A DNA stretch of 64,000 nt from Marsupella aquatica. Its lineage: Eukaryota; Marchantiophyta. The notes under the pieces are model-generated. The model was not told the DNA's origin and did not search any database. It saw nothing but the letters and a program-made list of their open reading frames with translations. The DNA is taken from the NCBI GenBank assembly GCA_973895155.1, contig OZ316895.1, positions 6,510,001 to 6,574,000 of the forward strand, in the 5' to 3' direction. Within the stretch, counting starts at the first letter, position 1. Every line of letters begins with the position of its first letter. Shown here one piece after another: positions 1 through 10,321 of the stretch. Both the position numbers and the translations under genes were made by a program.

Positions 1-2981
1 GTTGATATTAATCCTGCCCAGAGCTACCTTCTCGAGTTGAAGCGAGCTGCAGTCATCAGGTAGAACAGAGAACTTGAGACAGTGTCTGTTCTTGTTAAAT
101 TTTCCTGCCACTGTCGTCGATATTACGTGGGCGAGCACATGAAATGGATCAGGCTGGAATTTTTGTTGGCAAGTTCACCATGTCTTATTCCGGATGTGCA
201 GGCTACCATTTGAGGACGTGTGGAAGATGTTTGGAGAGGGTGTGCACCCGAAATTCGAGCAACTTCTGAACACAGAAATAGCCCCCTTCTTAAGTCAAGG
301 GGCAGCCAATTTTTGGTTCGTTTCTTAATTTCCTGACTTCTCTAAATTGCGCTTCTCATTCTGAAATGAACTTGGATAATTTTCGGCTGCCTCCTCCCGC
401 TTGAATAGCTCCATGATCTGTATTTGTTTGTGTTTGTAATTCGCCTCCGTCTGACCTTCGAACTGATATATAGGATTTGGAATTTCGACTGATTCAGGTA
501 CCAGAAGGCTTACTACTTCAAAGATGGATTGTACTACCATGGTAATCACAATAATTGACTTTCGCATGATTTGTTGATATGTTTTGTGTTGTCACTGAAG
601 CTGTAGAAACCGTTCGAGTATTTCTTTCAGAATGAATTTGCTAATTGAGTAGGCAAAATTATGTCTGGTTGACATCACCATTTCCGAAGAGTATTGAAAT
701 TGTTTTTTTTTTAACTGTTGTCAGGTGGGATGGGTCGTCTCTTACGAGCTGTTAGAATGCTTGCAAAGGTCACTCGACAGGTGTGTGAAAGGATCATTTC
801 GACGGTTCAATGTTAACTATCTGAAGGAGCTTTGTAGACAAAAACTTGGAATAACGGCTGACAGAATTCTCTTGGATTTGTAGGAGCATTGGGTTGATTG
901 TCTTGTGAATGCACCAACCTTGGAGAAGCAAAAGGAACTCTGGTAACTTTTTCCTTAACCCTCATTCCCAAAATTGTAATGTGGAAGCTTGATATTTAAG
1001 ACGGTCATGTGAAAGGTCAGCTGTCCTGGACCCAAAAGAATCACACATCTACCCAGTGCCGTGATCGTATTGTCACTACAGGGTCTAGTTCTACGCAAAG
1101 AATTGGACAGGTCGCCTTCCGCTGAAACTTGCGTTTTTTATATCCTCATGAGTTCATTTTCTGTAGAACCGAAACTCGGGTTCCATGCCCGACTATGGTT
1201 TGATTTGAGAAAAAACATATTGATGCATCAAATGGAGTCCCTATTAACGCGATCATGTTGCTACATTTATATAGTTGTGGAGTCACTGAGTATCTTTTTG
1301 TCTTCTTAGGTTTGCAACCGTCGGAAAGTGGTTGAAGCAGGCCAACATCATCACTAGGATCTCTGCCTTCTTTTTCACAAATAGACTTGTATTGTGGTTC
1401 TGCGCTGGAGTTTGTAAGGGGCAACTCAGCTTGATACGAAAGGAGGATAATATTTATGAGTAAGCGCTCTTCTCTAGTCATCTGAGTTTCAAAATCTCTT
1501 AAAAAATCCCTTTACAGCACTGTATTCTGTTCCGAATATGTTGTAGCCACTCACTCTCCGTCATATTGAATTTCGTACTGAGCTACACGATTGACTTTGC
1601 AGCTATATTGTTCGATGCTTGAACTCAACCGCTGAATTTTCCCATCTTCGAGACAGGTATGGTGGTTGCACTTTTTTGCCTGTTGCATTTCTACGTGACG
1701 CATTTAACGGCCAAAGTTGCTTTTGATGCGACAAACGTACAGCCAGTCTACAGTGTGCCCTGAATCTAAGGCTGCATTCACTGATTTGCTAATGTTGAGC
1801 AGGGCGTGGTACTTGGAAACATTTTGCTTACTCTTTGATCTCCTTGCTTTTACAGCAATTACTTCTACAGGTGCTGCCTGACTGGCCAGTTCTCGAGGGA
1901 GTGCTGTCCTCGCTTCCTTGAAGAAGCATGCTTCAATAAGTTGAAAGTACGACCCCTAAAATCTTGGAGTACCTTGTATCAATGCACTTTTCTTGGAGAG
2001 CAGGGCTGATACTAAAACTGATTTTTACAGGTAGACCTGGCAAAGGGAGAACGGCTTGTCATCCGCACTACCTCATTTGTTGACGAGCTCAACAGGAGAC
2101 CATACTCCAAGGTATTAAAGGATTGTCTCATTTGACACATTGGAGTGGGTGTATCATGCCTGTATTGCTGAGCAATTTGAAGGACCATATTTCGCTGATG
2201 TTCAACCGCTCTTCGCAGGTTATCCTTATGGATCACGTTGATTGGTTGGAGCAGAAGGACATTGACACTCTTTGCAATGCGTTGAGACAACAAGTAATTG
2301 TAAGAATCTAGCTCAAGAACTTGTTTGTCAGCGCACTGTCCATTGAGGTCACATATTAGCCCATCCGAAAGTCCATGTGTTTAAAGTCCATGTGTTTAAT
2401 TGAGAGAAGTGCTTGTGAGAGCCTTTACCGACAGTTGGACGTTTTCCGGAAGTCTGGAAATCTATTAAGGTCGCTGTGCAAGTGTCTATTATGAATCATC
2501 TCTCAACAATTTTCGTGGCTTATTCATATTCTGATTTATATTTTATTATCTTTACAGCCCGGAGGTCGTGTAATCTGGCGCAGTGCATCTCGGCGTCCAG
2601 GATACGCTCGATGCATTGAAAAATCTGGATTCGCAGGTAAATTTTCTCTCTCAATCGAACTACTGAGGAATTCGCTCAGACTTTCTCCAGGTTCGGGAAT
2701 TGTTTTGAGGAAATTCTGCATTTCATGAACTGCCAAGGTCTTAATCTTTGGTGTTGGTTCTTTTTGCAGTAAGACGGATCCATACGAGTGAGAATTACAT
2801 GGACAGAGTAAACATGTATGCAAGCTTTTATGTTGCGGTTCGAAATTTTGATGATTCGCCTGTGAGGATTCCAAATGTATTAATAGACAACAGTGACCAG
2901 AATGGCAAGGAGGACCGGGCGAAAATGCCAAGCTCACCCGACTCTGTCCTGATCCGTACTCCTTCGGAGCAATCCTTGTAG
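1..2981 (+). CDS. BTA1: Betaine lipid (DGTS) synthase, BtaA-like C-terminal part, 5'-truncated by window
   Basis: Makes the betaine lipid DGTS. The BtaA-type domain (DUF3419) transfers the 3-amino-3-carboxypropyl group of S-adenosylmethionine to diacylglycerol; eukaryotic BTA1 also has a BtaB-like N-methylating part, here presumably upstream of the window. Exons read: 1-59, 202-315, 498-541, 725-780, 884-942, 1310-1459, 1603-1656, 1856-1946, 2031-2111, 2219-2293, 2558-2636, 2770-2981. All join in phase with GT-AG borders and give 357 visible residues. Recognisable blocks are VDINPAQSYLLELK (SAM-fold region), MFGEGVHPKFEQLL, GGMGRLLRAVRMLAK, NYFYRCCLTGQFSRECCPRF, VILMDHVDWL and the near-terminal YMDRVNMYASFY. 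The tail after about 2860 is polar and not conserved in my recollection. The stop is TAG at 2979-2981. Family call is confident. The junction after the exon ending at 780 is the least certain, as a few residues may be missing there. Confidence 0.9.
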
Positions 2982-4052
2982 AATATGCGAAACGTGTACC
3001 TGTAACTTTATTAGAACCAGAATTCTTTTGGCTCCTCTGAGCTCCAGCCAGTCACTGACTATGGCTTGTAATGATATGCTGCAAGCAGGCGTCTAGGATT
3101 AGGGTGTTTGTGTCAGAGTTGGTCTGCTTGCACGAGTTTACGGACAGTTTGATAGAGTGTCATCCCGAGGATTTGAGATCACCCGTGCTGATTTGACTGC
3201 AGGTAGAATGTCATTGGTCCGACTTGCAGAAATTCGATAAATTGTATTTCTGAGGAACTCGATTGTGTAAAGTTTTGCTTGCAAGAAACGCAATTTGCTT
3301 CCCCCTGCTTTGATTCTTTCAGATAGCGCATGTGTTCGTCCGGTGTACATTCTCACCATTGATAGGCGTGTCCTTCGACTTGTTGTTTGGAGAGTTATGT
3401 TTTGGATAAACTCACTTGAGTGACTACAATGCTTGCGCTTGCATGATTTTATTGAGTTCATGACCACTTCCGCCTCCTCTCCCAATTCTCCAACACCCAA
3501 CTGCAAATGTCCATTCTAAACGGTTAACTTTCTAACCATATCGAGGCAGTTCAGTTCTCTGACGGTGAGCAGCACGATTTTAACATGTGATTCGATCGTC
3601 CGTGGAGGCCGGGACGTGGTATTGCAGTCTGGCTGGCGATTTCCTTGATTCGAAGGGATGATCGGGTCTCATTGTGATTTCCCAAGGCCAAAGCGCATTT
3701 CGCCATTTCGGAAGATGTCAATGCGGGGAGAGACGAGCAATTACATGTACCCAAATCAGTCGTGCCAAAGCAGTTCTGCTTCTTCCGACTTTGTCGAGTT
3801 TATATTCGCAAGTTGGATGACGATGGTAAGTGTCAGATTTTGGGAGCCGAGGAAAATGCGCCGCCATTGAACTAGTGAAAATTTTGGACATCCGAATAAG
3901 GCCGAGGCGAGTTTAGGTAATCACTGCGATCCTACGAAAAATGGGACAACAACACAATTGATAGTAAGCGCTGCTTAGTTTTGTCGCCTTGTCATGGGAC
4001 TTTTGTTTTCAGAGATGTAGACTTTACACCCCAAGCAAGCCACTGATTTTTC

Positions 4053-4800
4053 AGTGGACAGAACTTCAACTCTTGACCTCCACTGAAGCTGAAGTTGAAG
4101 TTGACGAAGTCTCTTCGAACGTCATCTTCAGTGGACAGAGCTCTTCGACTCTTGACCTCCACTCTGATTTACTCGAGTAGCTGTGTCCAGAGATGTTCAA
4201 GAAATCATAGTTAAGATCTAACAATCTATCCGAGAACAATTGAGGAGAAATGTGCATAGCCTACTAACTTACAACTCAATCGATTGAGTAACAGAGCATT
4301 GGTGATGGACCATTTCAGACTACTCTCCACTTCATAGGACTTCATTTTCGACGCCTCCTCGTATCAAGAGATCATACATTATACGGATGACACGGATGGC
4401 AGCCCGATTGTGTTCCAGCAAGAGCGTCACGTTTGGTCATTGGCCCACCGCTTAGTATCATGTTCGTTTATTATATTTCCTCTATACTGGTCAATGATAT
4501 CGCATGGAGCAAATCGCCGTGGAGGACTTTCGAAGTTGAATTAATTCACGAAGTCTCGTCATACGTCGTTTTTGCATAGAAGATTTCTATGCTGTCGATT
4601 ATTGGGAAGAAGCTGAAGCAATTTTTTGAAGACTACAATCGATTCACATGATATACAACTCTGAACCGCGAAAACGACAGCGAACGATCATCCCGACAGG
4701 ACTGCTGAAGTTGAAATTGACGAAGTGTCTTCGAACGTCATCTTTGCTAATCGATTCATATGAGCTGCAATCTGAACCGCGAAAAAGACATCGCGAGAGA
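4053..4800. repeat. Degenerate dispersed short repeats (two families)
   Basis: Family A, about 40 bp, begins GAAGTTGAAGTTGACGAAGT at 4091-4130. It recurs at 4707-4747 with few changes and more weakly at 4531-4577. Family B, about 45 bp, contains CTGAACCGCGAAAA and occurs at 4636-4684 and 4749-4797. A third unit, AGTGGACAGA followed by TCTTGACCTCCACT, occurs twice between 4053 and 4165. The blocks are interleaved, suggesting a decayed compound repeat rather than a gene. Confidence 0.7.
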
Positions 4801-5369
4801 GCGTCATACAGAGGATGATCAACAGCGACAGATTGCACTAGGACATTGCAGTGAGTCCCGTGGAAGTAAAGCAGCGCGCAGCTCCTTAGTGGTGGGGACC
4901 TACGGTTCGGGTCTGCAAGCTCACATGGAGCTGCATCACGTGAAGTTTAGGTCCTTCTCTATAGTTGACAGCAGCAGTCATAAAGTTTCGTCGTCCTGGA
5001 ATGGGACGCAGATAGAGCTTGGTGCCATCGCGCTCTAACAAAAACATCAGACATGGTCAATTTGCTGTAAATGAAGATGTGACCAGAAGGATCAGCTAGA
5101 TCGATGGCTATCGCACTTCGGACTGCCAACCGCGCTAGTAACCGACCGGTTCAGACCCACCGGTGGCATCGAGAGACGACACACCAAATTTTGCATCTCA
5201 TTCCAGCAGCTGCCGTCACGGAAGTTTCAACACTCTACTGTGTTCTCGTCCGTGATTCCTACTTAGCAATTAGCGTTGAATGTCGAGATGATGTTTTCGA
5301 TCGATCGGTTCTTTAGATGAAGTCTATCACCTGATCCTCTAGGTCAGATGAACTGCGCGTAAGACAGCA

Positions 5370-5900
5370 TCAAGAAGATAGATCGCATAGACGAAGGTCG
5401 GAGTGGTTCGCAGGCTCGAAAATCTGAGTTGCATGGAATTGACGAATCGAGATGCCTAAATTAAAGGGCTCCTCCGTTCCCGGCATGAATTGAACCGAAA
5501 TTGTTGCGCTTTCACCGCTCAACTTCGTCCACGGTCTATCACTCCTGAGAGATACATGCATGATCAACAATTCACGTGAGCGTGTACCTGAAATGTCGGC
5601 CGGATAAGATCAATGCTCCCCTTCCAGGTCCACGTTGATGGGTCCACGTACTGCAGTCCTGGAGAGCGATGCATCAGCCACCCATAAGAGTTGCATTGAA
5701 GGATAAATCTCCTCTTTACCTGAGAACCTCTTCGGTCTCCCACGGTCGCTGCTCCGAACATGGCATCCAGAGACTTTGGGACACAGCCATGCTGAAATTG
5801 AAGGCGGAAAAGCGGTAACCACGAGGAAACCGCCAACCACCACAGAATCATACCTAATGTATGAAACGAACGTTTGCAGTCACAACGACAAGCTTTCACT
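5370..5900 (-). other. Possible decayed or unrecognised minus-strand exons
   Basis: Two open minus-strand segments look exon-like. One (about 5589-5651) reads YVDPSTWTWKGSIDLIRPTF between an AG and a GTACAC donor. The other (about 5376-5554) reads PWTKLSGESATISVQFMPGT and on to a stop after an AG acceptor. A third segment (about 5721-5810) ends in a GTAAAG donor. The phases of the first two do not join cleanly, so this may be a broken gene fragment or chance. I do not recognise the protein. Confidence 0.2.
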
Positions 5901-6584
5901 CTTCACGTAAGAAACAGCGAGACGTGGATCCGAATTAATGGAAAGCATCTCGATGGTGGAAACCAGACATGAGGTCAATTCCCGGCAGAGATTGGGTGAA
6001 CGGAAAAAGTTTACCGTGAAACTTTCTAAGCAACGCACGATTTAGTGGCGTCGATGGATAGATGAATAAATACCCCATTATTTCCAACATCTCAACCTGG
6101 TCCTTTCTTAGCTTTGTTATATTTTGCCTACGTTCGTACCATGCGACACGATTAGTTCCACTAGCAGTTGTGGTAAGATTGGTGGTGACGCAGAACGCTC
6201 GGACACCCAGTCAGGTTGTACTTCAATCTATTGGCTGAGAAAACATCTTTGCCATCCACACTATTCAGCAGATTGATCAATTCAAGTCTTCCTGGTCAAT
6301 GCCCCTGGAGCCCTGTTCTAATTCAAAGGCCTGGGTCGATCTGATTCCAGTTGTAACATGTAAGATGTCCCGCATGTAATCAGGATTTAGTTGTCAGGAT
6401 AGTCTCTCGAAGTAGAAATCTTTTTGCTCAAGTGGGAGAATTGTACATTCGTCACTTCTCCACCAGCCCTTGAGAAATTGCTCCTAAGGTCGGTCTCCTA
6501 TTTGAATTTTGCGCTCTTTCGAACCTCGACTGCCACGCATTCTCAAATTCGTGTTTGATTGATTCTGTCTGCATTGTCAGCACC

Positions 6585-7496
6585 ATGAACGTCCTAATGG
6601 CAAGCATCATCCTTATCCTCGTGACTGCTCACGGTACTGTTTCTTCCGGTCCACCTTCGAAGAATGGCTTCGTGAACACCTTCTTCGATGACTTTCTCCT
6701 GGCAGCTGGTTCCCTCCCGTCATCCGCAGACTGGCTCATTGACCTTGGAACTTCTTACCCGGGAGGCAGCCCTGGTTGGGGAAATTCCGAATCCGAAACG
6801 TACACCTCGCACTCATCAAACATTGCTATCACACAGGACAAAACCTTGACCATCACACCACAGGTTAGCTCCGCAAGAGCCTGGACATCAGGTCGAATTG
6901 AGACGTCACGCTCTGACTTCGCATGCGCAAAAGGAGGGAAGCTGTTCATTGAAGCAAAAATAAAGCTCGGAGATGCGTCTGAGTCGCAACAGCAAGGCAT
7001 CTGGCCAGCTTTCTGGGCTTTGGGTTCAAGCTTCAGAGGCAATTACAACAATTGGCCGTTGGTGGGTGAATGGGATTTCATAGAAAGCGTCAATGGTCTC
7101 GCCAGGATGTATACAACCATCCACTGTGGCACCGCTCCTGGAGGGCTATGCAATGAATTCAATGGCATTGGTTCCAATGTAGCCTTCACCAGGGGAACTT
7201 GGCATACAGTAGGATTTCAAGTGGACCGAAGTACGTCCAAAACATGGAAAGAGGAGGCCCTGACTTGGTATTTGGATGGCAAGTTAGTGTTCACTGTCAC
7301 TGGTGCCACTGTAAATGGTGAGGGAGCTTGGGAAGAGTTGGCCCATAAGAAGAGGTTTTTGATTTTGAATGTGGCGGTGGGCGGCTCGTTTCCAAATGCT
7401 CTATCGGCATCTGGATCAACTCCAACCCGTGCGACAATTGGTGGAACTGGAGTTGCGATGGAGGTCGATTACGTGGGGGTTTGGAACTCAGTCTGA
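6585..7496 (+). CDS. Secreted GH16 beta-glucanase (endo-1,3(4)-beta-glucanase-like), fungal-type
   Basis: Single uninterrupted frame of 303 aa. The start is the ATG at 6585 in the context GCACCATGA; the longer open frame upstream begins with TTG and is not used. Residues 1-21 (MNVLMASIILILVTAHGTVSS) form a signal peptide, so the enzyme is likely secreted to the wall or apoplast. The GH16 catalytic motif is GEWDFIES: E162 nucleophile, D164, E167 acid/base. Other family blocks are WLIDLGTSYPGG, QQQGIWPAFWALGS, TIHCGTAPGG, RGTWHTVGFQVDRS and a terminal VDYVGVWNS. Known family activity is hydrolysis of beta-1,3 or mixed 1,3-1,4 glucans. The motif order resembles ascomycete and basidiomycete secreted GH16 proteins much more than plant xyloglucan endotransglucosylases, whose motif is DEIDFEFLG. 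It has no intron, while most multi-exon neighbours do. The exact substrate is not determined. Confidence 0.9.
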   Translation: MNVLMASIILILVTAHGTVSSGPPSKNGFVNTFFDDFLLAAGSLPSSADWLIDLGTSYPGGSPGWGNSESETYTSHSSNIAITQDKTLTITPQVSSARAWTSGRIETSRSDFACAKGGKLFIEAKIKLGDASESQQQGIWPAFWALGSSFRGNYNNWPLVGEWDFIESVNGLARMYTTIHCGTAPGGLCNEFNGIGSNVAFTRGTWHTVGFQVDRSTSKTWKEEALTWYLDGKLVFTVTGATVNGEGAWEELAHKKRFLILNVAVGGSFPNALSASGSTPTRATIGGTGVAMEVDYVGVWNSV

Positions 7497-8409
7497 GAAG
7501 TCTAGCGTCTTATTGTTTGCTACAGTACTTGGTCCCTGTATACTCAAATTCATTCAGTCATTCGTGTACTAATTCATTCATTTAGTCGGAGTCTGTACTC
7601 GGAATTTATTCATTCCTGTGCTTTGTATTTGGATAGAGTAGAGACTGGAGTGATGTACAAATGTGATCCTAATCGCAAAGGGAACAAAGACTCTCTGTCC
7701 TGCAAATCAAGCAACCACTAGGCGTCTTAGAGGTCTAGAATTATTTGATTTCGACCTCTAGTGCAGAAATCTCGAGGTCCGGATTTCCTAATATAATAAT
7801 TGTAGTCTGAATTCCTCCCATATGTTAAAGGTTCACCTTGCTTGACACTGTTTTGTCAAAAGGAACTCAGGTCACTCACGGTCTCGATGTGTCATTTGCT
7901 ATAAATTCAGAAGCTTGTGCATCATGCATCATTTGGGGAATGTGATCGTGTTGCTTTGGAATTCGGAGTGGGCTTTCCTGGATGTGCTCTGGCTTGGAAT
8001 TCTTCCTCTGTAGAAATTGTCCAACCAGTGATCCAAATTCTCTCGATATAGTTCACTGTTTCTGATGTTTCAGAGCGTTAGTCAGACGGAAGACAATAAG
8101 TGATGACGACACATGATCCGCCCTTTATTTCCGATCCTCAACGGTAGGTTTCCCCCTCAGGGCTCTGGCAGTTCATGTCCACTGTGGACTCACTGTTTTA
8201 TAGCGTATTATAACTTAGGAGAATTCCTGGGCTTCTTCCACTTCAAGAGCTTCAATTGAGTACCTCAATTCTTTGGACATTCAAAAGTGTGCTTCTGTTT
8301 CAAATGATGACCGTTTGAGAACATCATCATTTGGCAAGGTTTGCGATTTTATGATAAAACAAATCCTTGAATTAATTATAACTACATTTCTTCTTCGCTT
8401 GTTAAAGTT
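7497..8409. other. GH16 3' flank and intergenic
   Basis: No gene seen. The 3' UTR of the GH16 gene lies here. A short direct repeat, TTCATTCAGTCATTCGTG/TTCATTCATTTAGTCGG, sits at about 7550-7590. The AT-rich stretch 8340-8400 precedes the tRNA gene. Confidence 0.4.
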
Positions 8410-8483
8410 GGCCTATTAGCTCAGCTGGTTAGAGCGTCGTGCTAATAACGCGAAGGTCACAGGTTCGAGACCTGTATGGGCCA
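8410..8483 (+). tRNA. tRNA-Ile (anticodon AAU)
   Basis: A 74-nt cloverleaf without intron. The acceptor stem GGCCTAT pairs with ATGGGCC, with one T-G wobble and discriminator A at 8483. The D arm is AGCTCAGCTGGTTAGAGC (A box), the anticodon loop CTAATAA gives anticodon AAT, and the T arm ACAGGTTCGAGACCTGT supplies a canonical B box. A pol III T4 terminator lies at 8491-8494. The CCA end is not counted as encoded. AT-rich DNA upstream is typical of plant tRNA genes. Confidence 0.97.
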
Positions 8484-8599
8484 CAGCAGATTTTGACCTT
8501 CAAAATTCCCGATTTTTAGGTACTAACTCCCTAATGGTGCGATGACGGTTTCAGTTTTCATTTCTTCTTTGAAATGGCCAGATGGAAAAACATTTACCC

Positions 8600-9160
8600 T
8601 TACTAAGTTTTAGTAGAATGAATAGCCTTGAGCCTTTAGAAGGGGGTCTACTAAGCATATCTCTCTTTGAACGACTCACCATGCCCCGAAACACCATTTC
8701 CACTCACACCCCAGCTTCAATTTTGCCCCGTCATTGTTGGCTAAGAAATAAACCTAGTATTCCACCACTGAGCTAGAGACCCTTCATCCGTGCACCATCT
8801 CTATTTCAGTGTGGGTAGTGCTCTACCACTCAACTAGGGGCAATTCATCCCTGCACCATCTCTGGTATGAGTGTGGTTCATTTCCACACTCTTCAGCTCC
8901 CTTGATGTCACACTTGCCCCATGAGAGATTCCTTGTTGGCTATGATACCTTGTTGGAATTTTCAAGAACATGATAGGAAATGAACCTAGGAGACCTCCAT
9001 GTACATCATAGTGCTCTCTACCTTCGAGCTACAGGCCCATTATATTTGCACCTTCATGGGTTTAAGTGTGTTCATTTTCACATCATAGTGCTCTCTACCT
9101 TTGAGCTACAGGCCCATTATACTTGCACCTTCATGGGTTCGAGTGTGTTTCATTTCCAAG
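8600..9160 (-). repeat. Tandem tRNA-like (A-box-bearing) repeats, SINE-like
   Basis: On the minus strand four modules carry a tRNA D-arm/A-box pattern. CTCTAGCTCAGTGGTGGAAT lies near 8755-8780, CCTAGTTGAGTGGTAGAGC near 8818-8842, and TGTAGCTC(G/A)AAGGTAGAG near 9008-9040 and 9085-9116. A B-box-like GGTTCATTTCC lies near 8975-8990. The last two modules sit in a direct tandem repeat of 76 bp (9005-9080 and 9081 to about 9157). The whole block could be a tRNA-derived SINE array or tRNA pseudogenes. None folds into an intact tRNA by eye. Confidence 0.6.
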
Positions 9161-9345
9161 AGAGCCTTCCCTCTAAACTGTAGGGCCTCAACAATAATTC
9201 AATTCAATTTGAGTGTGTTTCATTTTCAACAAAGTCTTCACTCTAGAAGTCCTGCCTGAACAATAATTCATTTCGAAGAGAGGCTTTTTACTCTAGACTA
9301 CAATAGTTCATTTCGAACAGAGGCTTTACTCTAGACTGGCCTGAA
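9160..9345. repeat. Short imperfect repeats continuing the tRNA-like array
   Basis: The phrase GAGTGTGTTTCATTT followed by AGAG or AAAGT and CTTCACTCTAGA recurs at about 9140, 9210, 9267 and 9310 with drift and deletions. It appears to be the eroded continuation of the tandem array to its left. 9346-10321 shows no gene, apart from a (CACAG)n-like patch at about 9733-9760. Confidence 0.5.
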
Positions 9346-10321
9346 GAGTACTCCAATAGTAACAATATACTTGGATGTCAACACGTTTCCACTCGTCCAA
9401 CAGTTCAAACAAGAGGACAGTTTGTACACCGGAACCCACGATTTCTTATTATTGCAAACTCCAGGAACGCTTGTCCAAACTTTTAACCAACCATCATTAG
9501 ACTTGGATGAAGAGCATTCTGCTTTGAAATCTAGCCGACAACATACTCAGCTCCCTCAGTTTCATCGTCCTGAAGCTATCACGAGCTGTAAAGTGACCAC
9601 CAAGCATATCTTCCTTGAGTGAGACAAATAGGTCCGAGACGTTGTTTGAGATGGGCAAAGATATGAGTGGTGAAAGGCTTGATTGGTCGCAAACTTGAAG
9701 GGGGAGGAAAGAAGGACTCCACTAAACCACATTGCACAGCACAGCACAGAACAGCACAGCTAAACGAATAGCACTCTAAGATGGGGTAGTGGAAGGCAAT
9801 CATTCAAAACATGAATCACTCAGAGAGCATAGTTTAGATCCGAGGACCCTTGCAAAATATCCATGTCTATCTCCTACTGAAATTTACTAAATTTGCAAAA
9901 TGCGTATAATGGTACAAGGAAAGAGTTTCACTTTAAAGAGTCTGTCCTGAGATGATCACTTATTCTGTAGCATCTGAGAATCAGTTTCTGGATCAGTTTC
10001 CATTTTGAGACAAGCTCTCAGCTAGGACACTTTCAATGCCTGGCTTGGCCTGATATTTCAACTTACGAGAAATGTTTGTTGGCGTCTCGACTTTCTGACA
10101 TATTTACTACATTTCTTCTGTATAGCTCGAATTCAGTGAAGCTGCAGCGCACGGCTGCCCTGCTCTGTTCTCGAATGCTAAATCAGCTCAACAATACTTT
10201 TTTCACGACCTTGGATATCACTCTCCCATAAATCTGAGTAACAATTGGTGGATATCAAAATAATGAGCTAAAAAGTAAAACAGCAAACTATGAGTTGGTG
10301 AAGCGATGAAGAAACAACCGT

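Larger units (their letters stand above)
2982..6584. other. Intergenic stretch between BTA1 and the GH16 gene
   Basis: No gene is supported across these 3.6 kb. The first few hundred bases should hold the BTA1 3' UTR. The 4.05-4.80 kb part carries short dispersed repeats, described separately. Around 5370-5900 the minus strand shows two short frames with plausible splice borders, also listed separately. The last few hundred bases before 6585 should hold the GH16 promoter, but I see no convincing TATA box. Confidence 0.5.

Noticed and set aside
1146-1481. 111-aa minus-strand frame over the BTA1 locus
   Set aside because: It is antisense to the conserved exon 1310-1459 and unlike any protein; a shadow frame.
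3138-3506. 122-aa minus-strand frame downstream of BTA1
   Set aside because: No recognisable domain, no splice partners and probably overlapping the BTA1 3' region; treated as chance.
6555-6584. Upstream extension of the GH16 frame
   Set aside because: It begins with TTG, not ATG; the ATG at 6585 has a better context and directly precedes a signal peptide.
6755-7042. Minus-strand frame inside the GH16 gene
   Set aside because: Shadow of the strongly conserved plus-strand enzyme.
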